The notes beneath the pieces were generated by a model. The model did no database searches and had not been told where the DNA came from. It was given only the letters and a program-made list of their open reading frames with translations. Positions 1 through 5,667 of a stretch of DNA of 19,732 nucleotides are shown piece after piece (the first letter of the stretch is position 1; the number at the start of each line of letters is the position of its first letter). The stretch covers positions 1 to 19,732 of the forward strand of contig CAZLMF010000027.1 of NCBI GenBank assembly GCA_964560565.1, given 5' to 3'. Source of the DNA: CAZLMF01 sp964560565 (GTDB taxonomy: Bacteria; Bacillota; Clostridia; Oscillospirales; Ruminococcaceae). The position numbers and the translations under genes were made by a program.

Positions 1-1
1 C

Positions 2-166
2 TCGCAGGAGGGTGCGACCTCGATACAAGCAGGGAGTGTGGTCATCACAGGCGCACCTCAAAGGCTTGTCGATGGGGCAAGAGCAATATGTGATGAGCTA
101 TTTGCAAAGGCAAGCGATATTCTGACAGATACAGACTTCGTTTTCTCGGGGGTGGGCAATGTATAA
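2..166 (+). CDS. 3' end of a probable phage tail gene (partial)
   Basis: An open frame enters from the left edge and ends at TAA 164-166, giving the last 54 residues of a protein that finishes ...FVFSGVGNV. I do not recognise a family in this short piece. It is called phage-related only because the next gene starts inside it: the ATG at 159 overlaps its last 8 bases, an arrangement typical of translationally coupled tail operons, and the following genes look like tail or baseplate genes. The C-terminus carries no membrane segment or obvious motif. Function is unknown. That it is a real coding end is likely because of the overlap and the operon layout. Confidence 0.55.
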   Translation, partial: SQEGATSIQAGSVVITGAPQRLVDGARAICDELFAKASDILTDTDFVFSGVGNV

Positions 167-770
167 TGTGCGGGGCATAGACAGGTTAATTGATAGATAC
201 GGGAGCAAGGTAAGTTACTTTGGCAGAGAGTACCCTTGCATTTTTGCGCAAGCTAAAAATGCAGTGTATATACTGATTTGCAAAGCTTCAGCTTTTGGCA
301 ATATTTCTATGTTCGATGTCGTCTCTCATAATGGGGATAATTATTTGGTTAAAAGCATCAAAAGCGTTGATGTCGGCGGAAAACTAATCTACAAAAGTAT
401 GGAGCTAATGCAGATAAACGCATTGCTTGAAGTTGCGTTTTTGGGTGAGTACCTGCCTATTATGATAACGGGTGTCCGCAGAGAAAAGGACAAAGTACAG
501 CATTTAGTCGAAACTGTGACTCACGGGATTTATCAAGGCGGTAACGGCAAGCGACCTGCTAGAATTGTTCTAAGCGGTACAGCCTCATCTGAGGATAGGG
601 AGTACATAAGTGAGTATCTTGATGACGTTTATGATAACGGCGGCGCAGGGGAGCTTGAAATTACAGGTTTCACGGCGATAAATGCAAGTTTTGCGGATTA
701 TGTCATTGTGCAAGAGCTTGGCAAAGAGGACAAGTACGAGCTTGTTTTCTATGAAGAAACGGAGGTTTAG
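159..770 (+). CDS. Putative phage tail/baseplate-associated protein, 203 aa
   Basis: The start ATG overlaps the end of the preceding frame and is preceded by a G-rich ribosome site (GGGGGTGG). The protein has no signal peptide or membrane segment and looks soluble and beta-rich. Residues 1-90 form one block. Residues 95-203 (ITGVRRE..., IVLSGTASSEDREYISEYL, GAGELEITG) resemble in style the tail proteins that precede the hub in Mu-like and P2-like phages, which have an IxLSG strand followed by a helix and a G.GEL strand. That resemblance is from memory and weak. The position directly before a hub-like gene supports a tail-tube/baseplate connector or gp43-like role. It could equally be an uncharacterised structural protein of a tailocin. 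The gene is probably co-transcribed with its neighbours; no promoter is visible inside the window. Confidence 0.5.
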   Translation: MYNVRGIDRLIDRYGSKVSYFGREYPCIFAQAKNAVYILICKASAFGNISMFDVVSHNGDNYLVKSIKSVDVGGKLIYKSMELMQINALLEVAFLGEYLPIMITGVRREKDKVQHLVETVTHGIYQGGNGKRPARIVLSGTASSEDREYISEYLDDVYDNGGAGELEITGFTAINASFADYVIVQELGKEDKYELVFYEETEV

Positions 771-781
771 GGGGTGGGAAT

Positions 782-1729
782 ATGTCGGCAGTTGCTACTA
801 TAAAGGACTTTTCAGGCAATACCTATGTATTTGATAAATGCGTAGGGTTTAGCTTTTTTACACAGCGGTATTCCCCCTCATCGGATTTTTACGGCAAGTT
901 CTATGCAAGTGAAGTTGTGACGGATATTGCATCTGTGACTATTGCAATAAATGGGGTGATAGTACAACGAGGTTTTATTTGCAGTGCCACCTATGAGCGC
1001 AATAGTAAGGGCTTATTTTTTGTGCTCAGGAGCAGACCTTTTTCAGCACTACTTGAGCAAAACCACGTTAAGCCTGCTATGTATACTTCTATGACCATGA
1101 GTAAAATTCACAGTAACCTTGTAGAATTTAGTGGGGTAAGTGTTGAAGCGTCTAATGCTGCGATAAACTATATCGTTGTCAAAGATAACGCCACTGTGTG
1201 GGACTGCTATGTTCAGCTTTGCCTTAAACTTTGGGGTGTGTTGCCCTATGTTACTGCTCAAAATCAAGTGCGCTTTTCGCTTCATACCCCTTATGTGGAG
1301 GTTGTTCTTCCTTCCTCAAAAGTAGTAAGTACTGCAAAGGGTGTAAATGTGGAAGATGCCATTAGTAATGTCCATATGAGGGATACAAACGGCGAATATG
1401 ATGTGTACTGCGCAAGTTCAAGCGCAATTTCAAATTATGGCATTACAAGGCGCAGGCATATCGGCTGGGATCAGGCATGGCTTGCAAGTGTTCAAACGGG
1501 ACTCAAGCATAGGCTTGATTATTCCGCAAGGGGCATTAAGGCAAGCTATGTGACCTACCTCGGATACAGTGGGGAGCAAGTCTATGATAGGGTAAAAATG
1601 AGCGAAGCTATCGGTGATTTCAGGCTTGATGACGCTAAAATTTCATCGGTTAAGATAATAGGCAATAGTAGCGGCATTCGCACCACCCTTTGCTGCTATG
1701 ACGACTACTATATGGGGGTAACTAAGTAA
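782..1729 (+). CDS. Phage late control D / Mu gp44-like baseplate hub protein (putative)
   Basis: This 315-residue protein starts 11 bp after the previous stop, behind a GGGGGTGGGA ribosome site. Hub proteins of contractile tails (gpD of P2, gp44 of Mu, the VgrG core) are built from beta domains with a middle segment that reads helix - Gly-Val strand - 'in.ivvkd.tvwd.l.qL...lG.lpyv...g.v.f'. The same pattern is seen here around residues 108-165 (SKIHSNLVEFSGVSV, then NYIVVKDNATVWDCYVQLCLKLWGVLPYV). The C-terminal third (GIKASYVTYLGYSGEQVYDRVKM onward) fits the hub's final beta domain. No lysozyme, spike or peptidoglycan-binding domain is attached. The assignment rests on pattern and context, not on a search. 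The last base of its stop codon is the first base of the next gene's ATG. Confidence 0.5.
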   Translation: MSAVATIKDFSGNTYVFDKCVGFSFFTQRYSPSSDFYGKFYASEVVTDIASVTIAINGVIVQRGFICSATYERNSKGLFFVLRSRPFSALLEQNHVKPAMYTSMTMSKIHSNLVEFSGVSVEASNAAINYIVVKDNATVWDCYVQLCLKLWGVLPYVTAQNQVRFSLHTPYVEVVLPSSKVVSTAKGVNVEDAISNVHMRDTNGEYDVYCASSSAISNYGITRRRHIGWDQAWLASVQTGLKHRLDYSARGIKASYVTYLGYSGEQVYDRVKMSEAIGDFRLDDAKISSVKIIGNSSGIRTTLCCYDDYYMGVTK

Positions 1730-1986
1730 TGGAAGCTGTTTTGTTGAGGATTGACAGAGTCGAGCGTGAGGTTGAGCGACTTTCACAGCGTGTAGGTGAG
1801 GGAGCAATAGCGCAGGCTTGCGTTGATGAGAAGCTTTCAAGCATGCTTGTGACACTTGCGGAGCTAAAGGAGTCAATGGCAAGGATTTCGCAGTTGCCTG
1901 TAAAGCGCTGGGAAACCCTTGTAAGTGCGCTTATTTCTGCCCTTGCGGCAATGTGCGTTGGCATTTTGCTTGGGGGGATAACCTAA
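1729..1986 (+). CDS. XhlA-like/holin-like small membrane protein
   Basis: The ATG shares one base with the stop of the hub gene (TAATG), so it is translationally coupled to it. The 85-residue product has a charged heptad-like coiled-coil segment at residues 1-57 (LLRIDRVEREVERLSQRV and ELKESMARISQL). A short basic/aromatic bridge (VKRWETLV) follows, then a C-terminal membrane helix of about 20 residues (SALISALAAMCVGILLGGIT). This is the layout of the haemolysin XhlA family (PF10779 type) found beside holin and amidase genes of PBSX-like prophages, where it helps release phage or tailocin particles. No amidase or second holin follows within the window. The family call is by architecture only. 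Confidence 0.6.
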   Translation: MEAVLLRIDRVEREVERLSQRVGEGAIAQACVDEKLSSMLVTLAELKESMARISQLPVKRWETLVSALISALAAMCVGILLGGIT

Positions 1987-2018
1987 AAAGGTGCTTGCTT
2001 TGCAAGTTCCCTTTTAGG
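1982..2018 (+). terminator. Stem-loop at the end of the tail operon
   Basis: CCTAAAAAGG (1982-1991) pairs with CCCTTTTAGG (2009-2018) with one mismatch, and inside it CTTGC-TTT-GCAAG forms a second perfect stem. The hairpin begins at the stop codon of the XhlA-like gene. There is no run of T after it, so it may be a weak terminator or a 3' end stabiliser rather than a strong intrinsic terminator. Confidence 0.5.
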
Positions 2019-2057
2019 TGGGCGGATATGGTATTTGCTGAAACTTTCAGAAACTTC

Positions 2058-2087
2058 TTGACTTGTATGACTGCATTGTGATAAAAT
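2058..2087 (+). promoter_or_regulatory. Promoter of tRNA-Leu
   Basis: A -35 box TTGACT (2058-2063) and a -10 box TAAAAT (2082-2087) are separated by 18 bp. The predicted start of transcription near 2094 lies about 13 bp before the tRNA. The tRNA is therefore likely transcribed on its own, not from the tail operon. Confidence 0.6.
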
Positions 2088-2106
2088 ATATTAGCAGTAA
2101 ATACAC

Positions 2107-2193
2107 GCCGGTGTGATGGAATAGGCAGACGTGCTGGACTCAAAATCCAGTGGTAGAGATACCGTATCGGTTCGACCCCGATCACCGGCACCA
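2107..2193 (+). tRNA. tRNA-Leu (anticodon CAA)
   Basis: The acceptor arm GCCGGTG (2107-2113) pairs with CACCGGC (2183-2189), followed by A and an encoded CCA (2191-2193). The anticodon stem is CTGGA/TCCAG with loop CTCAAAA, so the anticodon is CAA (2141-2143), reading UUG leucine codons. A long class II variable arm (GGTA-GAGA-TACC) and a T arm with loop TTCGACC are present, as expected for leucine tRNA. It is 87 nt long with no apparent defect. It lies just downstream of phage-like genes, but I see no duplicated 3' end that would mark an attachment site. Confidence 0.96.
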
Positions 2194-2197
2194 AATC

Positions 2198-2229
2198 AAA
2201 GCGCTGAACCTAATTAGGTTCAGCGCTTT
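2198..2229. terminator. Perfectly palindromic terminator after tRNA-Leu
   Basis: A 32-nt perfect inverted repeat is built from GCGCTGAACC (2201-2210), TAATTA and GGTTCAGCGC (2217-2226), with flanking AAA and TTT. On the + strand it is followed by TTTTGTTTTA, a typical intrinsic terminator tail. It begins 5 nt after the CCA end of the tRNA. Confidence 0.85.
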
Positions 2230-2407
2230 TGTTTTATCTGCAAGCGTTTGATTTCGTGTGCGGCATTAATTGGTGTGCGCTAACCAAGTCGGTATAATCC
2301 TTCCTGCGAGGTGGGTAAAAAGAGATAAAATATCACTAAAATAAGAAGTCTTTTAATGTAACCATTTATATAACTTGCTATTTATATGATTGGTAAAATA
2401 TCTTTTC

Positions 2408-2436
2408 TTGCATAACTACCTATGTCGTTATATAAT
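2408..2436 (+). promoter_or_regulatory. Promoter of gdhA
   Basis: A TTGCAT box (2408-2413) and a consensus TATAAT box (2431-2436) are separated by exactly 17 bp. This predicts a transcript start near 2443 and a leader of about 125 nt before the gdhA ATG. The stretch 2230-2400 between the tRNA terminator and this promoter is AT-rich, and I see no gene in it. Confidence 0.7.
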
Positions 2437-2449
2437 AAATTATCGATAA

Positions 2450-2461
2450 ATAAACGTTTAT
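2450..2461. promoter_or_regulatory. Candidate operator palindrome in the gdhA leader
   Basis: ATAAACGTTTAT is a perfect 12-nt palindrome with a central CG. It sits just after the predicted gdhA transcription start, where a bound repressor would block transcription. The form recalls operators of LacI-family regulators. The regulator is unknown, and a short AT-rich palindrome can occur by chance. Confidence 0.3.
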
Positions 2462-2570
2462 GGCGATGTTAGCACAGGAGCAAATGCAAGATTGGATGTG
2501 TAGTCCTGCATTAGCGGATTATATGTTTCATTCTTGCCTGTAGAACAATACTCGAAAGGTGGTTGGAAAA

Positions 2571-3905
2571 ATGACTTTAAAAAACGCACATCTCGATAGC
2601 TTAATGCAGACGGTGATTAGAAAAAATCCATCAGAGTCGGAATTTCATCAAGCTGTGCATGAGTTCTTTCAATCTGTGGAGTTTATACTGGATTCCCATC
2701 CGGAGCTTATAGAAAAACGTGTTCTCGAACGACTTGTTAAGCCTGAGCGTGTTATAATGTTTAGAGTTCCTTGGGTGAATGACCAAGGAGAAGTAATGGT
2801 AAATCGTGGGTTTAGAGTGCAGTTTAACAGTGCAATTGGCCCCTACAAGGGGGGATTGCGTTTTCATCCCTCTGTCAACCTTGGTATAATCAAGTTTTTG
2901 GGCTTTGAGCAGATTTTAAAAAACTCCCTGACAGGGCTTTCTATGGGAGGCGGCAAGGGCGGAAGCGACTTCGACCCTAAGGGCAAATCGGATAATGAAG
3001 TTATGGCTTTCTGCCAAAGCTTTATGAGGGAACTTTACAGGCATATAGGCGCCGACACGGATGTCCCTGCTGGGGATATTGGCGTTGGTGGCAGGGAAAT
3101 TGGTTATATGTATGGCATGTACAAGAAAATCTGCAACGAGTTCACAGGTGTGTTGACGGGCAAGGGGTTGAACTTCGGAGGCAGTTTTGCACGCACAGAA
3201 GCTACCGGCTATGGGCTATGCTACTTTGTAAATGAGGTGCTAAAATCCAAAGGCGACTCCTTTAAGGGTAAGACAGTGACCATTTCAGGCTCGGGGAATG
3301 TTGCGATTTATGCGGCTGAAAAGGTTATGCAGCTTGGTGGCAAAGTAGTCGCTCTAAGCGACTCGAGTGGCTATGTCCACGATAGCGAGGGAATTAATCT
3401 TGACACTGTAAAGCAGTTAAAGGAAGTGGAGCACAAGTGCATTAGCGAGTATGCCTCCATTCACACAAATGCAAACTTTACTCCTAATTTACAGGGTATA
3501 TGGGCTATTTCATGCGATATTGCGCTCCCCTGCGCAACGCAAAACGAGCTTGATTTTGAGGCGGCAAANNNNNNNNNNNNNNNNNNNNNNNNNNNNNNNN
3601 NNNNNNNNNNNNNNNNNNNNNNNNNNNNNNNNNNNNNNNNNNNNNNNNNNNNNNNNNNNNNNNNNNNNGCGGCAAATGCAGGCGGTGTTGCAACCTCGGG
3701 TCTTGAGATGGTGCAAAATAGCATACGACTAAGCTGGACTTTTGAGGAAGTAGATGCAAAGCTTCAAGAAATCATGAAAAATATTTTCACAGCTGTTGAT
3801 GAGACAGCCAGAAAGTTTGGGCAGGAAAACAACTACGTTCTTGGGGCGAATGTGGCAGGACTTTTGAGGGTTTCCGATGCAATGCTTGCACAAGGTGTGA
3901 TTTAA
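2571..3905 (+). CDS. gdhA: NADP-type glutamate dehydrogenase (interrupted by an assembly gap)
   Basis: It interconverts 2-oxoglutarate plus ammonia and L-glutamate (EC 1.4.1.4) in the cytoplasm, the main ammonium assimilation step in many anaerobes. The start is taken at ATG 2571 because AAAGGTGG lies 6 nt upstream; an upstream in-frame GTG at 2559 is part of that ribosome site. The substrate motifs are intact: GPYKGGLRFHP, KNSLTG and the catalytic lysine in GGGKGGSDFDPKG. The nucleotide-binding fold shows SGSGNVAIYAAEK and then ALSDSSG, where Ser rather than an acidic residue after the second strand fits NADPH. The C-terminus AMLAQGVI matches the E. coli type exactly. One hundred N at 3569-3668 hide the segment corresponding to VAEGANMPTT...FAPGK; the reading frame is kept across it. 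Single gene with its own promoter and terminator. Confidence 0.96.
   Translation: MTLKNAHLDSLMQTVIRKNPSESEFHQAVHEFFQSVEFILDSHPELIEKRVLERLVKPERVIMFRVPWVNDQGEVMVNRGFRVQFNSAIGPYKGGLRFHPSVNLGIIKFLGFEQILKNSLTGLSMGGGKGGSDFDPKGKSDNEVMAFCQSFMRELYRHIGADTDVPAGDIGVGGREIGYMYGMYKKICNEFTGVLTGKGLNFGGSFARTEATGYGLCYFVNEVLKSKGDSFKGKTVTISGSGNVAIYAAEKVMQLGGKVVALSDSSGYVHDSEGINLDTVKQLKEVEHKCISEYASIHTNANFTPNLQGIWAISCDIALPCATQNELDFEAAXXXXXXXXXXXXXXXXXXXXXXXXXXXXXXXXXXAANAGGVATSGLEMVQNSIRLSWTFEEVDAKLQEIMKNIFTAVDETARKFGQENNYVLGANVAGLLRVSDAMLAQGVI
3569..3668. other. Assembly gap of 100 N inside gdhA
   Basis: Exactly 100 N, the usual placeholder for a scaffold gap of unknown or estimated size. The same eight bases GCGGCAAA end the left side (3561-3568) and begin the right side (3669-3676). 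By comparison with E. coli GdhA as I recall it, 38 residues should lie between the flanking Ala-Ala pairs. The placeholder allows 34, so the true gap is probably about 112 nt. Confidence 0.95.
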
Positions 3906-3928
3906 GCTTATAATAACTTTTAAGCAAG

Positions 3929-3958
3929 AAAAAAAGGGCTTTTAAAAGCCCTTTTTTT
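3929..3958. terminator. Bidirectional terminator between gdhA and the DNA glycosylase gene
   Basis: A perfect 30-nt palindrome: seven A, GGGCTTTTAAAAGCCC (3936-3951), seven T. It gives a T run on both strands and so ends both convergent genes. The T run overlaps the stop codon (TTA at 3957-3959 on the + strand) of the minus-strand glycosylase gene. Confidence 0.9.
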
Positions 3959-4472
3959 ATTTGTCATTATCAATAAAGCGCCACTCTATTGCGCGCCAAT
4001 ACTCACCTGCATAGTCAATCCCCACCCTTGGAGCTGTTTTCAGGTTTGCGGAATACCCATCATCCTCCAACCATATTCGCTGCGATGTGGTCAAGTCTTC
4101 TTTGTTGAAGCTGCCATCGATTTGCATGGCCTTAGTGAGCTTGCCGGGGCCGTTTTTGCCCTCACAGCAGCGAATTAGCACCGCTTGCGGGAAATCCTCC
4201 TCCCCTGCGACAACATTCATAAGCCAATGCATTCCATATATGAGGTAGACATAAGCCATGCCGCCTTTATCGTATAAAATCTCGGTGCGCTTTGTGCGCC
4301 CTTTATGAGCGTGGCAAGCCTTGTCCTCCTCGCTCATATAACATTCTGTTTCAGTGATGCGAAGTCGCAACACCTCGCCGCTATCTAGGCGGCGGCATAG
4401 AAGCTTCCCCACAAGCATGGGCGCAAGCTCCAGTGCAGATATTGTAAACATTTCACGATTTCTAAGCTCCAC
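3957..4472 (-). CDS. 3-methyladenine / alkyladenine DNA glycosylase (AAG/MPG family)
   Basis: It excises alkylated purines such as 3-methyladenine and hypoxanthine to start base excision repair. The 171-residue protein shows the AAG hallmarks: TETECY (residues 40-45) with the water-activating Glu43 and intercalation-site Tyr45, His54 in EEDKACH, the core strand AYVYLIYGMHWLMNVV, and NGPGKLTKAMQI, the conserved NGP-KL segment. It ends with PRVGIDYAGEYW...WRF, the family's usual C-terminal motif, so it is complete although somewhat shorter than the typical length near 190-200. The start is a GTG at 4472 preceded by GGAG eight bases upstream; an ATG seven codons later is a less likely start. It is monocistronic, with a strong promoter and a shared terminator. 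Sequence alone does not define the lesion range. Confidence 0.92.
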   Translation of the reverse strand: MELRNREMFTISALELAPMLVGKLLCRRLDSGEVLRLRITETECYMSEEDKACHAHKGRTKRTEILYDKGGMAYVYLIYGMHWLMNVVAGEEDFPQAVLIRCCEGKNGPGKLTKAMQIDGSFNKEDLTTSQRIWLEDDGYSANLKTAPRVGIDYAGEYWRAIEWRFIDNDK

Positions 4473-4521
4473 TGTTTTCGCTCCAATCTAACGCTTTTAT
4501 ATTGTTGATTTGCATGTTAAA

Positions 4522-4550
4522 ATCTTACCATCTAGCTTTTGTGTTGTCAA
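4522..4550 (-). promoter_or_regulatory. Promoter of the DNA glycosylase gene
   Basis: On the minus strand TTGACA (4550-4545) and TAAGAT (4527-4522) are 17 bp apart, a near-perfect sigma-A promoter. The predicted leader before the GTG at 4472 is about 40 nt. Confidence 0.75.
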
Positions 4551-4643
4551 ATTATCTTGCACCACAAAGCTCATAATATAACCATAATTTTTCTGTGACT
4601 ATTACCAAACTTGAAGATTAATGTTGAATTTGCTTAAATTATA

Positions 4644-4672
4644 TTGAAATTCATAAATTAATATGTTATTAT
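4644..4672 (+). promoter_or_regulatory. Promoter of the PAS-domain gene
   Basis: TTGAAA (4644-4649) and TATTAT (4667-4672) are 17 bp apart, predicting a start near 4679 and a leader of about 95 nt. It lies in the 302-bp divergent intergenic region 4473-4774, which otherwise shows only the opposing glycosylase promoter. Confidence 0.6.
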
Positions 4673-4774
4673 TGACTTGTAAACAGTGCTAATCAGAGAA
4701 TTTGATAGTCCATTTGTCGTATCATGTATGGTTTTTAATGTAATTCGTATACCGACTAAAAGGAGGTCTGACTC

Positions 4775-5587
4775 ATGGCTAAGCATAATAAAAAAGAAAA
4801 ATCCACTACTCATGGTAATGCTTTAACAAAATTTTTTAGCGACAGGTTTACCTTTGGAGTAGAGGGAAATTGGAGAAAGACCGAAGCCTATATTGTCGGT
4901 GCCTATCTGCTTGCGGGCGCACTATGGATAGTCTCCTCTGATTCGGTAGTTAAGCTTTTCTTCACCGATGCCGAATCTATTACCAAGATAAGCATTATTA
5001 AAGGTTGGGCATATGTTGTTCTTACTGCACTGCTATTATATCTGCTTATCCATAGCGCAACACGCAAAATGGACTGCTATAGGCACGAGATGAACGTAAA
5101 CTACAAAAAGCTTAAAGAAACCGTCGAAAAGCTTGAATGCATGAACAAGGATTTATCGGTATCCGAGGAAGTCATGCGCCATCAGCGTGACAAACTGCTC
5201 TTTGGTCAAAAGCGTATTAGCGAGAAAAACCGCCTGCATATTGCATTGCTTGAGCTAATTGACGATTGTATCCTTGAGTTTAGGGGCGAGAGTATATACT
5301 TTTCAGACCATTGGATTAATCTTTCAGGCTATTCAAGGGAGTTCCTTTTACAGCCTGAAAATTGGGCTAAAGTAATACAGCCCGATGATATACAGGAAAT
5401 AATAACTCGATTCCCAAAAAATCAAGCTCCTTTACAGCCTACAGGCAACCTTGAATGTATAATAATTACAAGCTCAGGCGAGAAAAAAAGGCTCTTGAAT
5501 AAGTATAAATCATGGTATGACGAAATTGATGAGTGTTGGATAACCATTGTTGCAACAAAGGAAATACCCATTGATGCTAATACTTAA
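4775..5587 (+). CDS. Two-TM, coiled-coil, PAS-domain membrane protein without an output domain
   Basis: The ATG follows AGGAGG with 8-nt spacing. The 270-residue protein has a basic cytoplasmic N-terminus and a membrane helix at about 37-58 (AYIVGAYLLAGALWIVSSD). A short external loop of about 15 residues and a second helix at about 74-94 (IIKGWAYVVLTALLLYLLI) follow. A charged, probably coiled-coil linker spans about 98-158. A PAS fold covers about 158-262: LLELIDDCILEF, HWINLSGYSREFLL, then a Trp-containing beta sheet. The N-terminal pair of helices with GALWIVSSD and KGWAYVVLTALLLYLL is the module commonly found in front of PAS-GGDEF-EAL proteins and sensor kinases. Here translation stops after the PAS domain, and no kinase, GGDEF or EAL domain or neighbouring partner gene follows. 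It could be a partner-dependent sensor or a truncated one. The ligand is unknown. Confidence 0.8.
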   Translation: MAKHNKKEKSTTHGNALTKFFSDRFTFGVEGNWRKTEAYIVGAYLLAGALWIVSSDSVVKLFFTDAESITKISIIKGWAYVVLTALLLYLLIHSATRKMDCYRHEMNVNYKKLKETVEKLECMNKDLSVSEEVMRHQRDKLLFGQKRISEKNRLHIALLELIDDCILEFRGESIYFSDHWINLSGYSREFLLQPENWAKVIQPDDIQEIITRFPKNQAPLQPTGNLECIIITSSGEKKRLLNKYKSWYDEIDECWITIVATKEIPIDANT

Positions 5588-5601
5588 AATTTATAAATAG
5601 C

Positions 5602-5630
5602 TAAAGGCTGCGTTTAATACGCAGCCTTTA
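5602..5630. terminator. Terminator between the PAS gene and the binding-protein genes
   Basis: TAAAGGCTGCGT (5602-5613), loop TTAAT, ACGCAGCCTTTA (5619-5630): a perfect 12-bp stem followed on the + strand by TTTTATG. It ends the PAS gene and probably also catches minus-strand transcription leaving the third binding-protein gene, although the minus-strand U tract is weaker. Confidence 0.8.
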
Positions 5631-5667
5631 TTTTATGCTAGTTTAGAGTTTTTACATTCTTACGTCT

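Noticed and set aside
2107..2193. tRNA-Leu as an attachment site for the phage-like genes
   Set aside because: The phage genes lie on the 5' side of an intact tRNA with its own promoter. No integrase and no second copy of the tRNA 3' end is visible, and tRNA-integrating elements normally sit at the 3' side.
2559..2570. Upstream GTG start for gdhA adding four residues
   Set aside because: The GTG is part of the AAAGGTGG ribosome site, and the ATG at 2571 has correct spacing and agrees with the family N-terminus.
3451..3732. Open frames crossing the N run in other frames
   Set aside because: They exist only because N cannot make a stop codon. gdhA accounts for the coding sequence on both sides.
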